DNA of 64,000 nucleotides from positions 3,596,001 to 3,660,000 of the forward strand of contig NZ_VFMY01000001.1 in NCBI RefSeq assembly GCF_006715305.1, given 5' to 3'. Under the pieces are notes generated by a model that had not been told where the DNA came from, searched no databases, and was given only the letters and a program-made list of their open reading frames with translations. Positions 1-8,246 of the stretch are shown here, one piece after another. Each line of letters starts with the position of its first letter. Positions within the stretch are counted from its first letter, which is position 1. Position numbers and translations under genes: made by a program. Source of the DNA: Arthrobacter sp. SLBN-100. Lineage in GTDB: Bacteria > Actinomycetota > Actinomycetes > Actinomycetales > Micrococcaceae.

Positions 1-243
1 AAGGATTCCTCCGCCGAAGCGGAAGCCCTTGAACGGATTTCGCCCCAAGAGGTGCTGGACCTGCTCGACGGGTTGCCCGGGGACCAGCGCGAGGTCCTCT
101 CCCTTCGCCTCGTGGCCGGGCTCACAGTGGAGCAGGCGGCTGAGGCGATGGGTAAAAGCCCGGGCGCAGTGAAACAGCTCCAGCGGCGGGCCGTGGGGAA
201 GCTTCGGGAACTTTCGGCCGTGAAGGAGTACTTGAGGCCATGA
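1..243 (+). CDS. RNA polymerase sigma factor, ECF/sigma-70 family (C-terminal part)
   Basis: The reading frame is open from the first base, so the N-terminus lies outside the window. The visible 80 residues hold sigma region 4: an LPGDQREVLSLRL helix, then a helix-turn-helix (GLTVEQAAEAMGKSPGAVKQ) and the basic LQRRAVGKLREL helix. This is the part that contacts the -35 promoter element. The stop codon overlaps the ATG of the next gene by 4 nt, so the two are probably translated together, an arrangement typical of a sigma factor and its anti-sigma partner. The regulon cannot be inferred from this fragment. Confidence 0.9.
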   Translation, partial: KDSSAEAEALERISPQEVLDLLDGLPGDQREVLSLRLVAGLTVEQAAEAMGKSPGAVKQLQRRAVGKLRELSAVKEYLRP

Positions 244-1100
244 CACCCCAAGCCAATCGAGTACCTGCCCTGGTGGAGGAGATGCTCCTCGACGCCGGCC
301 ATCCGGAGGATGAGAGGCTCCGCGCCACCCTCCTGGCGCTGGGATACCTGGCATCACTGCCCGCTCCCGCCCCTTCCGGCGAACTGGCCGCACTGCTGGC
401 CGCGTCCGGGGACGAGCTGCAGCAGCGGCGCCGGTTCCGCCGTCACCGTCCCACTGTTGTGGGACTGGCCGTGATCGCCGGGATGGGCCTGGGCATCGGC
501 GGCGTCGCCGCCACGTCTGGTGGCTCCACCCCTGGTGCCAGCGCGTCCATCCAGCAGCTGCTTGAGGACTGGGGGCCGGACTGGACCATCGCCTCGGGGG
601 TGGTATCGGCGCTGGCGCCCTACGGTCCACCTGCCGGCTATGGGGAGCTGCGGGACCTGGTTTCCACTGATGACCCCGCCGGGACCGGCGTTGCCGGAAA
701 CGGTGATATCCGCCTCCTTCGCGGCCCGGCGGGGGACCGGGCTCCGGCGTGCGGTCTGCAAAATCACGACGCCGGAGCGGCGACCAGCGGATGTGTGCCA
801 GGGACTTCCGGTGCCACGGGGGACAACGCCGGCACCAGTAGGGACAAGGAAGGGGCCAGTTCCCCGTCCGCGCCGGAGGGGACGCCGGGCCTACCGGGCG
901 GGGCAGGGACAGAGGATCCTTCCGGGACGCCAGGCGCGGGAACACCGGCGTCCGGCGTGGAAGCACCAGGCTCTGCAGGGCAAAAGACGGCTGCCCCCAC
1001 GGGCGCCCCCGACAAGCAGGGCCAGCCGCCGTGGGCAGGCCCGGGAACCGGCCAGAAGGCCATTCCCCGGGCCCTATGGCTGGCCACGATCAACCGGTAG
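240..1100 (+). CDS. Single-pass membrane protein, possible anti-sigma factor
   Basis: The protein has 286 residues. Residues 1-65 are cytoplasmic-like and helical, an RRRFRRHR basic stretch follows, one membrane segment spans about 72-92, and the outer part is long and rich in Gly, Pro, Ser and Thr (about 190-270). No zinc-binding HxxxCxxC anti-sigma motif is visible. The anti-sigma role is inferred only from the ATGA overlap with the sigma gene and the N-in, C-out topology. The low-complexity outer domain may be a wall-spanning linker. I recognise no named family. Confidence 0.65.
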   Translation: MTPQANRVPALVEEMLLDAGHPEDERLRATLLALGYLASLPAPAPSGELAALLAASGDELQQRRRFRRHRPTVVGLAVIAGMGLGIGGVAATSGGSTPGASASIQQLLEDWGPDWTIASGVVSALAPYGPPAGYGELRDLVSTDDPAGTGVAGNGDIRLLRGPAGDRAPACGLQNHDAGAATSGCVPGTSGATGDNAGTSRDKEGASSPSAPEGTPGLPGGAGTEDPSGTPGAGTPASGVEAPGSAGQKTAAPTGAPDKQGQPPWAGPGTGQKAIPRALWLATINR

Positions 1101-1109
1101 GCGGAACCG

Positions 1110-1604
1110 TCAGGCCGTGACCTGGCGCTTGGAGGAAATCACCCCGGTGTCGAAGCCGGCCAGGTGAAGTCCGCCGTGGAAGCGTGCATGCTCGATCTTC
1201 ACGCACCGGTCCATCACTACATTCAGGCCGGCAGCTTCCGCGCCTGCGGCCACACCCTCGTGCCAGGACCCCAGCTGCAGCCAGAGGGTTTTCGCCCCTG
1301 CGGCCACGGCCTCGTCCAGCACATCCGGAAGGTCGTCGTGCTTGCGGAACACGTCAACGATGTCCGGGCTTTCCGGCAGGTCCGCGAGGGAGGCGTAGCT
1401 GGGCTGGCCCAGGATCTCCTTGACCACCGGGTTCACGAAGTACACCTTGTAGCGGGTGGAGGACAACAGGTACGTGGCCACAAAGTAGCTGGCCCGCGAC
1501 GGCTTGTCGGAGGCACCCACAATGGCAATGGATTTCGCTTGCCGGAGCAGGTTCAGGCGCTCGGGGGCCGCCGGCCCGGACCAGGTGCGCTGGGCGGTGC
1601 TCAT
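1110..1604 (-). CDS. CoA-binding domain protein (YccU-like), end of sulfur operon
   Basis: This 164-residue protein is a single Rossmann-type CoA_binding_2 domain. The glycine motif SIAIVGASDKPSR is near residue 23, followed by VYFVNP, DIVDVFR and AGAKTLWLQLG. The ATG at 1604 overlaps the metY stop by 4 nt (ATGA), which fixes the start and places it last in the operon. Small CoA-binding proteins are often next to O-acetylhomoserine sulfhydrylase genes; their biochemical role is not established. It is a paralogue of the gene at 9386-9811, at the other end of the operon. Confidence 0.85.
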   Translation of the reverse strand: MSTAQRTWSGPAAPERLNLLRQAKSIAIVGASDKPSRASYFVATYLLSSTRYKVYFVNPVVKEILGQPSYASLADLPESPDIVDVFRKHDDLPDVLDEAVAAGAKTLWLQLGSWHEGVAAGAEAAGLNVVMDRCVKIEHARFHGGLHLAGFDTGVISSKRQVTA

Positions 1605-2953
1605 GCGTGTGCTCCGATCGTGCAGGCGTCTGCGGGTTCCGTGCGGGCGACGGCATCTTCCGCCGCCACGTTCGTCGCTTCTGTGAGCGCCTGGTCGAGG
1701 TCCCACAGGATGTCCTCGATGTCCTCCAGGCCCACGGAAATGCGGACCAGGTCCTCCGGCACGCCGGCTGACTCGAGCTGGGCGGGGCTGAGCTGCTGAT
1801 GGGTGGTGCTGCCCGGGTGGATCACCAGGGTGCGGGAATCACCCACGTTGGCCAGGTGTGAGGCCAGCTGGAGGGACTCGATGAACTTCTGGCCCGCAGC
1901 GCGCCCGCCCTTCACGCCGAAGGAGAAGACCGATCCAGGGCCCAGCGGCAGGTACTTCCGTGCCCGCTTGAAGTGCGGGTGGGAGGGCAGGCCGGAGTAG
2001 TTCACGTAAGCCACGCGGTCATCGTTTTCCAGCCACTCGGCCACGGCCTTCGCGTTCTTCAGGTGCTCGTCCAGCCGCTGCGGAAGGGTTTCCACGCCCT
2101 GCAGCAGCTGGAAGGCGGACTGCGGGGAGAGCGCCGGGCCGATGTCGCGCAGCTGTTCGCAGCGGAGCTTGGTCAGGAAGCCGTACTCGCCAAAGTTGCC
2201 CCACCAGGAGACGTTGCCGTAGGAGGCAACCGGTTCGGTCATGGTGGGGAACTTGCCGTTGCCCCAGTTGAACCGGCCGCTTTCCACGATCACGCCACCC
2301 AGGGTGGTTCCGTGCCCGCCAAGGAATTTGGTGGCCGAGTGGATCACGATGTCCGCGCCGTGTTCGATGGGCCGCACGAGGTACGGTGTACTCAAGGTGG
2401 CATCCACCACCAGGGGGATGCCGGCGTCGTGCGCCACCTTGGCCAGGGCCTCAAGGTCCTGGACCTCCGACGACGGGTTGGCCACCACCTCGACGAAGAT
2501 CGCCTTGGTGTTCTCCCGGACCGCCGCCGCGTAGTCTGCAGGGTCGGTGCCGGGGACGAACGTGGTGTCTACGCCGAAGCGGCGCAGGGTCACGTCCAGC
2601 TGGGTCACCGTGCCGCCGTAGAGCTGGGAGGCTGCCACGATGTGGTCGCCTGCCTGGGTCAGCGCGGCGAAAGTGATGAACTCGGCAGCCATGCCCGACG
2701 ACGTCGCGACAGCTCCGATGCCGCCCTCCAGCGAGGCGATGCGCTCTTCGAACGCTGCCACGGTGGGGTTGCCGATGCGGGAGTAGATGTTGCCGTACTT
2801 TTGCAGTGCGAACAGGTTGGCGGCGTCCTGGGTGTCCTTGAACACGAAGGACGTTGTCTGGTAGATGGGTACGGCACGGGCGCCGTGTTCGGCGTCGGGG
2901 GTGCCGCCGGCATGCAGGGCGCGGGTGCGGAAACCGAAAGTGCGGTCAGCCAT
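1601..2953 (-). CDS. metY: O-acetylhomoserine sulfhydrylase / aminocarboxypropyltransferase
   Basis: This 450-residue PLP enzyme of the Cys/Met metabolism family makes homocysteine from O-acetylhomoserine and sulfide, or methionine from methanethiol. The PLP lysine lies in HSATKFLGGHG, and the N-terminal FGFRTRALHAGG and YGNIYSRIGNPT motifs are typical. Length fits MetY rather than the shorter MetB/MetC. The start codon shares one base with the stop of the sfnG-like gene, so it is co-transcribed with the sulfur uptake genes and probably follows the upstream SAM riboswitch. The last ~25 residues are a variable tail. Confidence 0.93.
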   Translation of the reverse strand: MADRTFGFRTRALHAGGTPDAEHGARAVPIYQTTSFVFKDTQDAANLFALQKYGNIYSRIGNPTVAAFEERIASLEGGIGAVATSSGMAAEFITFAALTQAGDHIVAASQLYGGTVTQLDVTLRRFGVDTTFVPGTDPADYAAAVRENTKAIFVEVVANPSSEVQDLEALAKVAHDAGIPLVVDATLSTPYLVRPIEHGADIVIHSATKFLGGHGTTLGGVIVESGRFNWGNGKFPTMTEPVASYGNVSWWGNFGEYGFLTKLRCEQLRDIGPALSPQSAFQLLQGVETLPQRLDEHLKNAKAVAEWLENDDRVAYVNYSGLPSHPHFKRARKYLPLGPGSVFSFGVKGGRAAGQKFIESLQLASHLANVGDSRTLVIHPGSTTHQQLSPAQLESAGVPEDLVRISVGLEDIEDILWDLDQALTEATNVAAEDAVARTEPADACTIGAHA

Positions 2954-4158
2954 TAGACAGTCACCAGCCCGGTGGTTGAGCCTGTCGAAACCGCGGGAGT
3001 GCCGGACAAGTCCAGTTCGGTGCCGTTCTTCCGGGCGAGGTCTGCTTCAAGTTCCCGGACGATGGGCAGGACCTCCTGGCCGAACGCCGCCACCTCCTCC
3101 TGGAAGTGCAGGTAGCAGGTCAGGAACAGGTTCACGCCGAGTTTCTTGTACTCCACGATGCGTTCGGCGATCTGTTCAGGGGTGCCGATCAGCTGGGTCT
3201 TGAAGCCGTCGTTGTACTGGATCAGGTCCTCGAAGGTGGAATCTGCCCACATGCCCTTGCCGTCCTTGGTGGAGGCGCCGGCTTCCTGGACGGCGTCCCG
3301 GAATCCCTGGACGGCAGGCTTGTGTGCCTTCTCGACGATCTCGCGGAGCGTGTCCCGGGCTTCCTTCTCGGAATCGCGGGCGATGACGAAACCGTTCAAG
3401 CCGAAGCGGGGTGCCGGGAGGGCGCCTTCGGTGCGGCGGGTTTCGCCGGCCGCGGCCACGACCCCGGCGATGTTCTCCTTGAAGCCTTCCAGGTCCTTGC
3501 CGTTGGAGAAGTACCAGTCCGCAACGCGGCCCGCGGTGGCCTGCGCCGCCGTCGAGTTTCCGCCGAAGAAGATCTCGGGGTGGGCGCGCCCGGGCACGTC
3601 AATGGGGGCGGGGTTCAGGGTGAAATCGGTGATGTTGTAGTACTTGCCGGACTGGCTGTATTCCTGCTCGGTCCACAGGCCGCGGAGGACCTTGATGAAC
3701 TCCTCGGTGCGGACATAGCGTTCGTCATGCTCCAGCCATTCCAGGCCGAAGTTGGTGAACTCGTTCTTGAGCCAGCCGGAGACGATGTTGACGGCGGCAC
3801 GCCCGTTGGAGATGTGGTCGGCGGTGATGATGTACTTGGCCAGCACGCCGGGGTGCCACATGCCCGGGTGGACTGCGGCGATGACCTTCAGCCGCTCGGT
3901 AGCGGCCAGCAGCGCCAGGCTGAAGGACGTGGCCTCATGCTGCTTGTCCGCCCCATACGAAGCGGCGTAGCGGGTCTGGGTCAGGGCGTACTCGAAGCCG
4001 GAGTTCTCCGCGATCCGGGCCAGCTTCTTGTTGTAGTCGAAGTCCCACCCGGTCCGCTGTTCGATGGTGGAGACCACCAGTCCGCCGGAGACGTTCGGGA
4101 CCCAGTACGCGAACTTCAGCGGTTCGGAGAGCCGGGCAACGCTGCTGATGTCATTCAT
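2953..4158 (-). CDS. sfnG: SfnG-like dimethylsulfone monooxygenase (LLM flavin-dependent)
   Basis: This 401-residue member of the luciferase-like monooxygenase family is predicted to use FMNH2 and O2 to cleave dimethylsulfone to methanesulfinate, or to act on a related organosulfur compound. Family features include KFAYWVPNVSGGLVV at the N-terminus, AAVNIVSGW, the WLEHDERYVRTEEF block and STFEDLIQYNDGFKTQLIG near the C-terminus; these fit SfnG better than SsuD. The ATG at 4158 is chosen because homology starts there; upstream codons belong to acs. The C-terminal tail contains VSTGSTTG, which is a translated dispersed DNA repeat. No FMN reductase gene is nearby. Substrate specificity is an inference. 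Confidence 0.82.
   Translation of the reverse strand: MNDISSVARLSEPLKFAYWVPNVSGGLVVSTIEQRTGWDFDYNKKLARIAENSGFEYALTQTRYAASYGADKQHEATSFSLALLAATERLKVIAAVHPGMWHPGVLAKYIITADHISNGRAAVNIVSGWLKNEFTNFGLEWLEHDERYVRTEEFIKVLRGLWTEQEYSQSGKYYNITDFTLNPAPIDVPGRAHPEIFFGGNSTAAQATAGRVADWYFSNGKDLEGFKENIAGVVAAAGETRRTEGALPAPRFGLNGFVIARDSEKEARDTLREIVEKAHKPAVQGFRDAVQEAGASTKDGKGMWADSTFEDLIQYNDGFKTQLIGTPEQIAERIVEYKKLGVNLFLTCYLHFQEEVAAFGQEVLPIVRELEADLARKNGTELDLSGTPAVSTGSTTGLVTV
2971..2992. repeat. Dispersed short repeat, copy 1 (in the sfnG tail)
   Basis: A 22-bp element containing GTTTCGACAGGCTCAACCAC on the minus strand. It lies inside the last codons of the sfnG-like gene and is read as VSTGSTTG. An identical copy is at 4442-4463 and a shortened one at 4421-4436. 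Confidence 0.8.
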
Positions 4159-4168
4159 GATTGTTCCT

Positions 4169-6163
4169 TTACTTTTGTCCGTTGACGTGCGGTGCCGGTA
4201 CGGTTTTGACGTAGTCGCGCACGGCGCCCTGGATGCCGGCGATGGCCGGCTCGTTTTGGAGCGAGGTAGTGTCGCCGAGGGTGGTTCCCTCGAACAGTTG
4301 GGTGAGCAGCCGGCGCATGATCTTGCCGCTGCGGGTCTTGGGGACATCGGGAACCACAACGACGTCGCGCGGCTTGGCGATCGGGCCGATCTCCTTCGCC
4401 ACGTGGTTGCGGAGGTCCTCGGTGGTTGAGCCTGTCCGGCCGGTGGTTGAGCCTGTCGAAACCCCCGCCTTCAGGACCACGAAGGCGACGACGGCGTGCC
4501 CGGTCTTCGGGTCGGCGACCGGACAGACGCCGGCCTCCACGACGTCCGGGTGCGAAACCAGGGCGGATTCGATCTCGATGGTGGACAGCAGGTGGCCGGA
4601 GACGTTCAGGGTGTCGTCCACCCGTCCCAGGATCCAGATGTCGCCGTCGGAGTCGTACTTGGCGCCGTCGCCGGCCAGGAACCAGCCCTGGTCCGCGTAC
4701 TTGCTCCAATAGGAATCGAAGTAGCGGCGCGGGTTGCCCCAGACAGTGCGCGCGATGGCGGGCCCCGGGGAGTCAACCACGATATTTCCCTGGACGCCCG
4801 GCGGAACGGTACTGCCGCCGTCGTCCACGATCCTTGTGCTGACGCCCGGCAGCGGGCGCGCCGCGCACCCGGGCTTGAACTCGGTGTCCGTCGGCGCGGG
4901 GGAGAGGATGGTGGCGCCGGTCTCGGACTGCCACCACGTGTCCACCACCGGGGCGGTGCCGGCGCCGACGTTCTCCCGCAGCCAGCGCCAGGCCTCCGGG
5001 TTGACGGCCTCGCCCACCGTGCCGAGCAGGCGGATGGAGGAGAGGTCGCAGGTGTCCGGGACGCCGTCCGGGAACCAGCCCATGAGGGAACGGACCAGCG
5101 TGGGCGCGGTGTAGTACTGGGTCACGCCGTAGCGTTCGATGATCTCGAAGTGCCGGCCCGGGTGCGGGGTGTTGGGCGTCCCCTCGAAGATCACCTGGGT
5201 CACGCCGTTGGACAGCGGCCCGTAGATTTCGTAGGTGTGCGCGGTGACCCAGGCGAGGTCAGCGGTGCACCAGTGCACGTCTTTGTCGCGCAGCGCCGGA
5301 TCAGGATTGCTGAACAGGTGCTCAAAGCTCCACGAGGCCTGCGTCAGGTAGCCGCCGGAGGTGTGCACCAGGCCCTTCGGCTTGCCGGTGGTGCCGGAGG
5401 TGTACATGATGAACAGGGGAGTCTCGGCGTCGAACGCTTCCGGCTCGTGCACCTCGGCAGCCTGCCCGACGGCGTCATGCCACCAGACGTCGCGGCCTTC
5501 GGTCATGGGGACGGTTGCCAGGTCCGCTGCCGGGGTGGTGCGGTTGACCACCAGGACGTGCTCGATCGAATTGTCGCCGGAGACGGCAGCGTCCGCGTTG
5601 TCTTTCACGGGAACGGCCACGCCGCGGCGGAACTGGCCGTCCGTGGTGACCAGCAGCTTGGCGCCGGTGTCCTCCACCCGGAACTTCAGTGCTTCGGCCG
5701 AGAAGCCGCCGAACACCAGGGAGTGGATGGCACCGATGCGTGCCACGGCCAGCGTGATGATGATGGTTTCGGGGATGACCGGCAGGTAGATGACCACGCG
5801 GTCGCCCTTGCCGATGCCCAGGGCCAGGAGCGCGTTGGCCGCCTTGGACACCTCGCGCTGGAGTTCGGCGTAGGTGATGGACCGGCGGTCGCCGGGCTCG
5901 CCTTCGAAATGAAGGGCCACTTTGGCGCCGCGGCCGGCGGCGACATGGCGGTCCACGCAGTTGGCGGCCACGTTGAGCTTGCCGCCCTCAAACCAGCTGA
6001 TGCCCGGGCCGCGGCCGGCCTCCGGATCCGCCGGAACCCAGCGGTGCCCGGTATGCCAGGGGGTGTCCCACTCCAGGCGCAGTGCCTGCTGCTCCCAGAA
6101 GGCGACGTTGTCCGGGTGCACGCCGGCGTTCAGGTCCAGCGTTTCTGTGGTGCTCAGGCCCAT
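4169..6163 (-). CDS. Acetyl-CoA synthetase-like acyl-CoA ligase
   Basis: This 664-residue AMP-forming ligase activates acetate or propionate to the CoA ester. Motifs in order: the phosphate-binding MYTSGTTGKPKGLVHTSGG, the adenylate motif VDTWWQSETGA, the hinge GRVDDTLNVSGH and the C-terminal KTRSGKIMRR with the catalytic, acetylatable lysine. An insertion of about 14 residues (VSTGSTTGRTGSTT) sits in the mobile C-terminal domain just before EDLRNHVAKEIG and is translated from two copies of a dispersed repeat. The gene overlaps the upstream permease gene by 10 nt and is followed by sfnG after 10 nt, so it belongs to the sulfur operon. It may supply acetyl-CoA for O-acetylhomoserine, but this is inference. 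It could also be a propionyl- or sulfo-acyl ligase. Confidence 0.88.
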   Translation of the reverse strand: MGLSTTETLDLNAGVHPDNVAFWEQQALRLEWDTPWHTGHRWVPADPEAGRGPGISWFEGGKLNVAANCVDRHVAAGRGAKVALHFEGEPGDRRSITYAELQREVSKAANALLALGIGKGDRVVIYLPVIPETIIITLAVARIGAIHSLVFGGFSAEALKFRVEDTGAKLLVTTDGQFRRGVAVPVKDNADAAVSGDNSIEHVLVVNRTTPAADLATVPMTEGRDVWWHDAVGQAAEVHEPEAFDAETPLFIMYTSGTTGKPKGLVHTSGGYLTQASWSFEHLFSNPDPALRDKDVHWCTADLAWVTAHTYEIYGPLSNGVTQVIFEGTPNTPHPGRHFEIIERYGVTQYYTAPTLVRSLMGWFPDGVPDTCDLSSIRLLGTVGEAVNPEAWRWLRENVGAGTAPVVDTWWQSETGATILSPAPTDTEFKPGCAARPLPGVSTRIVDDGGSTVPPGVQGNIVVDSPGPAIARTVWGNPRRYFDSYWSKYADQGWFLAGDGAKYDSDGDIWILGRVDDTLNVSGHLLSTIEIESALVSHPDVVEAGVCPVADPKTGHAVVAFVVLKAGVSTGSTTGRTGSTTEDLRNHVAKEIGPIAKPRDVVVVPDVPKTRSGKIMRRLLTQLFEGTTLGDTTSLQNEPAIAGIQGAVRDYVKTVPAPHVNGQK
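4421..4463. repeat. Dispersed short repeat, copies 2 and 3, inside the acyl-CoA ligase gene
   Basis: Bases 4442-4463 are identical to 2971-2992. Bases 4421-4436 repeat its first 16 bases, separated by CCGGC. Together they add VSTGSTTG and TGSTT in frame to the ligase. Confidence 0.8.
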
Positions 6164-7056
6164 CGTTTCACCGCCCATTTCTCGGCCAGGCCCAACAGGG
6201 CGTCGGTCATTTTTCCAATCACGGCCAGCATCACAATGGCCAGGAACAGCCGGTCGGTGCGCCCGTTGTTCTGTGAATCCATCAGGAGGAACCCCAGTCC
6301 CATCGAAGAGGCGATGAGTTCCGCTGCCACCAGGAAGAGCCAGGCTTGGGCGAGCGCCAGCCGCAGTCCGGAAAAGACGGCGGGAACGACCGCGGGAAGC
6401 TGCACCGTGGTCAGCAGCCTGACGCCCTTGAGCCCAAAGGCGCGGGCTGCCTCCACCAGGTTCCGGTCCACATGGCGCAGCGCCAGGGACACGGTGGTGA
6501 ACACGGGGAAGAACGCGCCGATGATGATGAGGGTTACCTTGGAGTCTTCGCCGATCTTCAGCCACAGAATCAGGAGCGGCACCCACGCCAGGGACGGAAC
6601 TGCACGCAGCGCCCCGATGGTGGGGGCCAGGAGGGTGTCCGCGATTTTGGACAGGCCCACGGTGGCGCCCAGGACCAGGCCCAGGGCTGCGCCCGCCAGG
6701 AAGCCGATCAGGACCCGCTGGGTGGAGATCGCGATGTGCGTGCCGAGCTCACCGCGTTCCAGCAGCTCGCCTGCAGCTTCCAGCACCATGGCCGGCGGCG
6801 GCAGCTGCACCACCGTGAACACGTGGCTGGAGGAGGCAAGCTGCCAGGCAGCGAGCAGGGCGGCCGGGATGATCAAGCCAAGGGGCAGACGCGCCCAGTT
6901 CCTGGAGCGGACTCCGGCGGGAGACCATCCCTGTGCCGGAGCGGGTGCCTGACCGGCGCCCGCCTGGGCAGCGTCTGCCGTTGTTGCGGTAGCGGCTGCA
7001 GCGCGCTGGTCCGCAACCTTGTTGCCGGTGATGACCGGATCTCCGAGAGTGTTCAT
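6154..7056 (-). CDS. ssuC: Sulfonate-type ABC transporter permease
   Basis: This 300-residue inner-membrane protein of the SsuC/TauC family forms the channel of an aliphatic sulfonate or related importer. About six membrane segments can be seen. The cytoplasmic EAA loop, which docks on the ATPase, reads EAARAFGLKGVRLLTTVQLPA. The first ~50 residues form an Ala/Gln-rich cytoplasmic extension. The start shares a base with the stop of ssuA. Confidence 0.88.
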   Translation of the reverse strand: MNTLGDPVITGNKVADQRAAAATATTADAAQAGAGQAPAPAQGWSPAGVRSRNWARLPLGLIIPAALLAAWQLASSSHVFTVVQLPPPAMVLEAAGELLERGELGTHIAISTQRVLIGFLAGAALGLVLGATVGLSKIADTLLAPTIGALRAVPSLAWVPLLILWLKIGEDSKVTLIIIGAFFPVFTTVSLALRHVDRNLVEAARAFGLKGVRLLTTVQLPAVVPAVFSGLRLALAQAWLFLVAAELIASSMGLGFLLMDSQNNGRTDRLFLAIVMLAVIGKMTDALLGLAEKWAVKRWA

Positions 7057-8105
7057 CAGGAGTCCTTGATGGCTGACGGATCAGCCTTCTTCACCAGCGA
7101 GTCGTCGAGAAGGGAGCTCACGGCGTCGTCAACCTGCTGTTGCGTCTTGACGTCGCCGGTTTCCACGAAGGTGGGCCCGATCTTCTCCAATACTTTGCGC
7201 TGTGCTGCGCCCGGCGCGGGGTCCACGTCCAGGTTGCTGCGCTCCAGGACCACGGTCTTGGCCACGGCCAGGTCCAGGCCGGCAACGCTGGCCAGGATCT
7301 GGGCTGTCTGGTCCGGGTTCGCTGCTGCCCACGCCCGGGCCTTTTCGTAGGCGTTCACCACGGCCTGGGCCAGTTCCGGCTTGTCCTTGAGGAACGATTC
7401 GGTGGCGTTGAGGAAGCCGTAGGTGTTGAAGTCGAGGTTCCGGTAGAAAAGCCTGGCTCCCTTCTGCTCGGCACCGGCCATGATCGGATCAAGGCCGGAC
7501 CAGGCCTGGACGGATCCGTTTTCCAGGGCCGTGCGGCCGTCGGCGTGCTGCAGGTTCTGCACCGTTACATCGCCGGGCTTCAACCCCGCCTCCTCCAGGG
7601 CCTGCAACAGGAAGAAGTAGGGGTCCGTGCCCTTGGTCGCCGCGACCGACTTGCCCTTGAGGTCCGCGACCGAGGCGATGTCGGATCCCGCCGGCGCCAC
7701 CAGGGCCGCCCATTCGGGTTGGGAGTAGATGTCGATGGTCTTGATGGGTGATCCGTTGGAGCGGGCCAGGAGGGCCGCGGAGCCAGCGGTGGAACCGACG
7801 TCGACAGCACCTGAGCGCAGGGCCTCATTGGCCTTGTTCGAGCCGGCTGACTGGACCCAGTTCACGGTGACGCCCTGGTCCTTGAGGCTGGCTTCCAGCC
7901 AGCCCTGGTCCTTGATGACCAGGCTGAGCGGGTTATAGGTGGCGAAATCGATGTTCAGGGTGCCGCCCTTGCTGCTGCCGGCAGCAGCAGCGCTGCCGGA
8001 GGAGCCTTCGCCTGCGACGCATCCGGTCAGTGCCAGGGCCGCTGAGGCGGCGAGGGCTGCTGCGCCAAGGACTGAACGGCGGGTGATGGGCAATGCGTGC
8101 GGCAT
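7056..8105 (-). CDS. ssuA: Sulfonate ABC transporter substrate-binding lipoprotein
   Basis: This 349-residue extracytoplasmic binding protein begins with a twin-arginine signal (TRRSVLGAAALAASAALALTGC) that ends in a lipobox, so it is probably exported folded and lipid-anchored at Cys28. The mature part shows the SsuA/ThiY-like fold: GGTLNIDFATYNPLSLVIK, GVTVNWVQSAGSNKANEALRSG, and DLKGKSVAATKGTDPYFFL. Neighbours ssuB and ssuC complete the importer. Aliphatic sulfonates are the default ligand of the family. Given the sfnG-like gene in the operon, the ligand may be another organosulfur compound. Confidence 0.88.
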   Translation of the reverse strand: MPHALPITRRSVLGAAALAASAALALTGCVAGEGSSGSAAAAGSSKGGTLNIDFATYNPLSLVIKDQGWLEASLKDQGVTVNWVQSAGSNKANEALRSGAVDVGSTAGSAALLARSNGSPIKTIDIYSQPEWAALVAPAGSDIASVADLKGKSVAATKGTDPYFFLLQALEEAGLKPGDVTVQNLQHADGRTALENGSVQAWSGLDPIMAGAEQKGARLFYRNLDFNTYGFLNATESFLKDKPELAQAVVNAYEKARAWAAANPDQTAQILASVAGLDLAVAKTVVLERSNLDVDPAPGAAQRKVLEKIGPTFVETGDVKTQQQVDDAVSSLLDDSLVKKADPSAIKDS

Positions 8106-8246
8106 GGGGTTCCTTTGAAAGCGGGGATGAATCGGTGTGGAGCAGGGGGAGGCCCAGGCCGGGGCCGTGGCAGGGCGTGAAGTCCGACGGCGGCCCGCGC
8201 CAACAGGGGCGGGTTACGGCATTGGGGGAGTGGGAGTCAGCACGGC

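Noticed and set aside
4496..6952. Plus-strand open frame of 818 codons opposite the acyl-CoA ligase and ssuC genes
   Set aside because: It mirrors the GC-rich third positions of the true genes, has no family resemblance, and crosses two well-defined genes.
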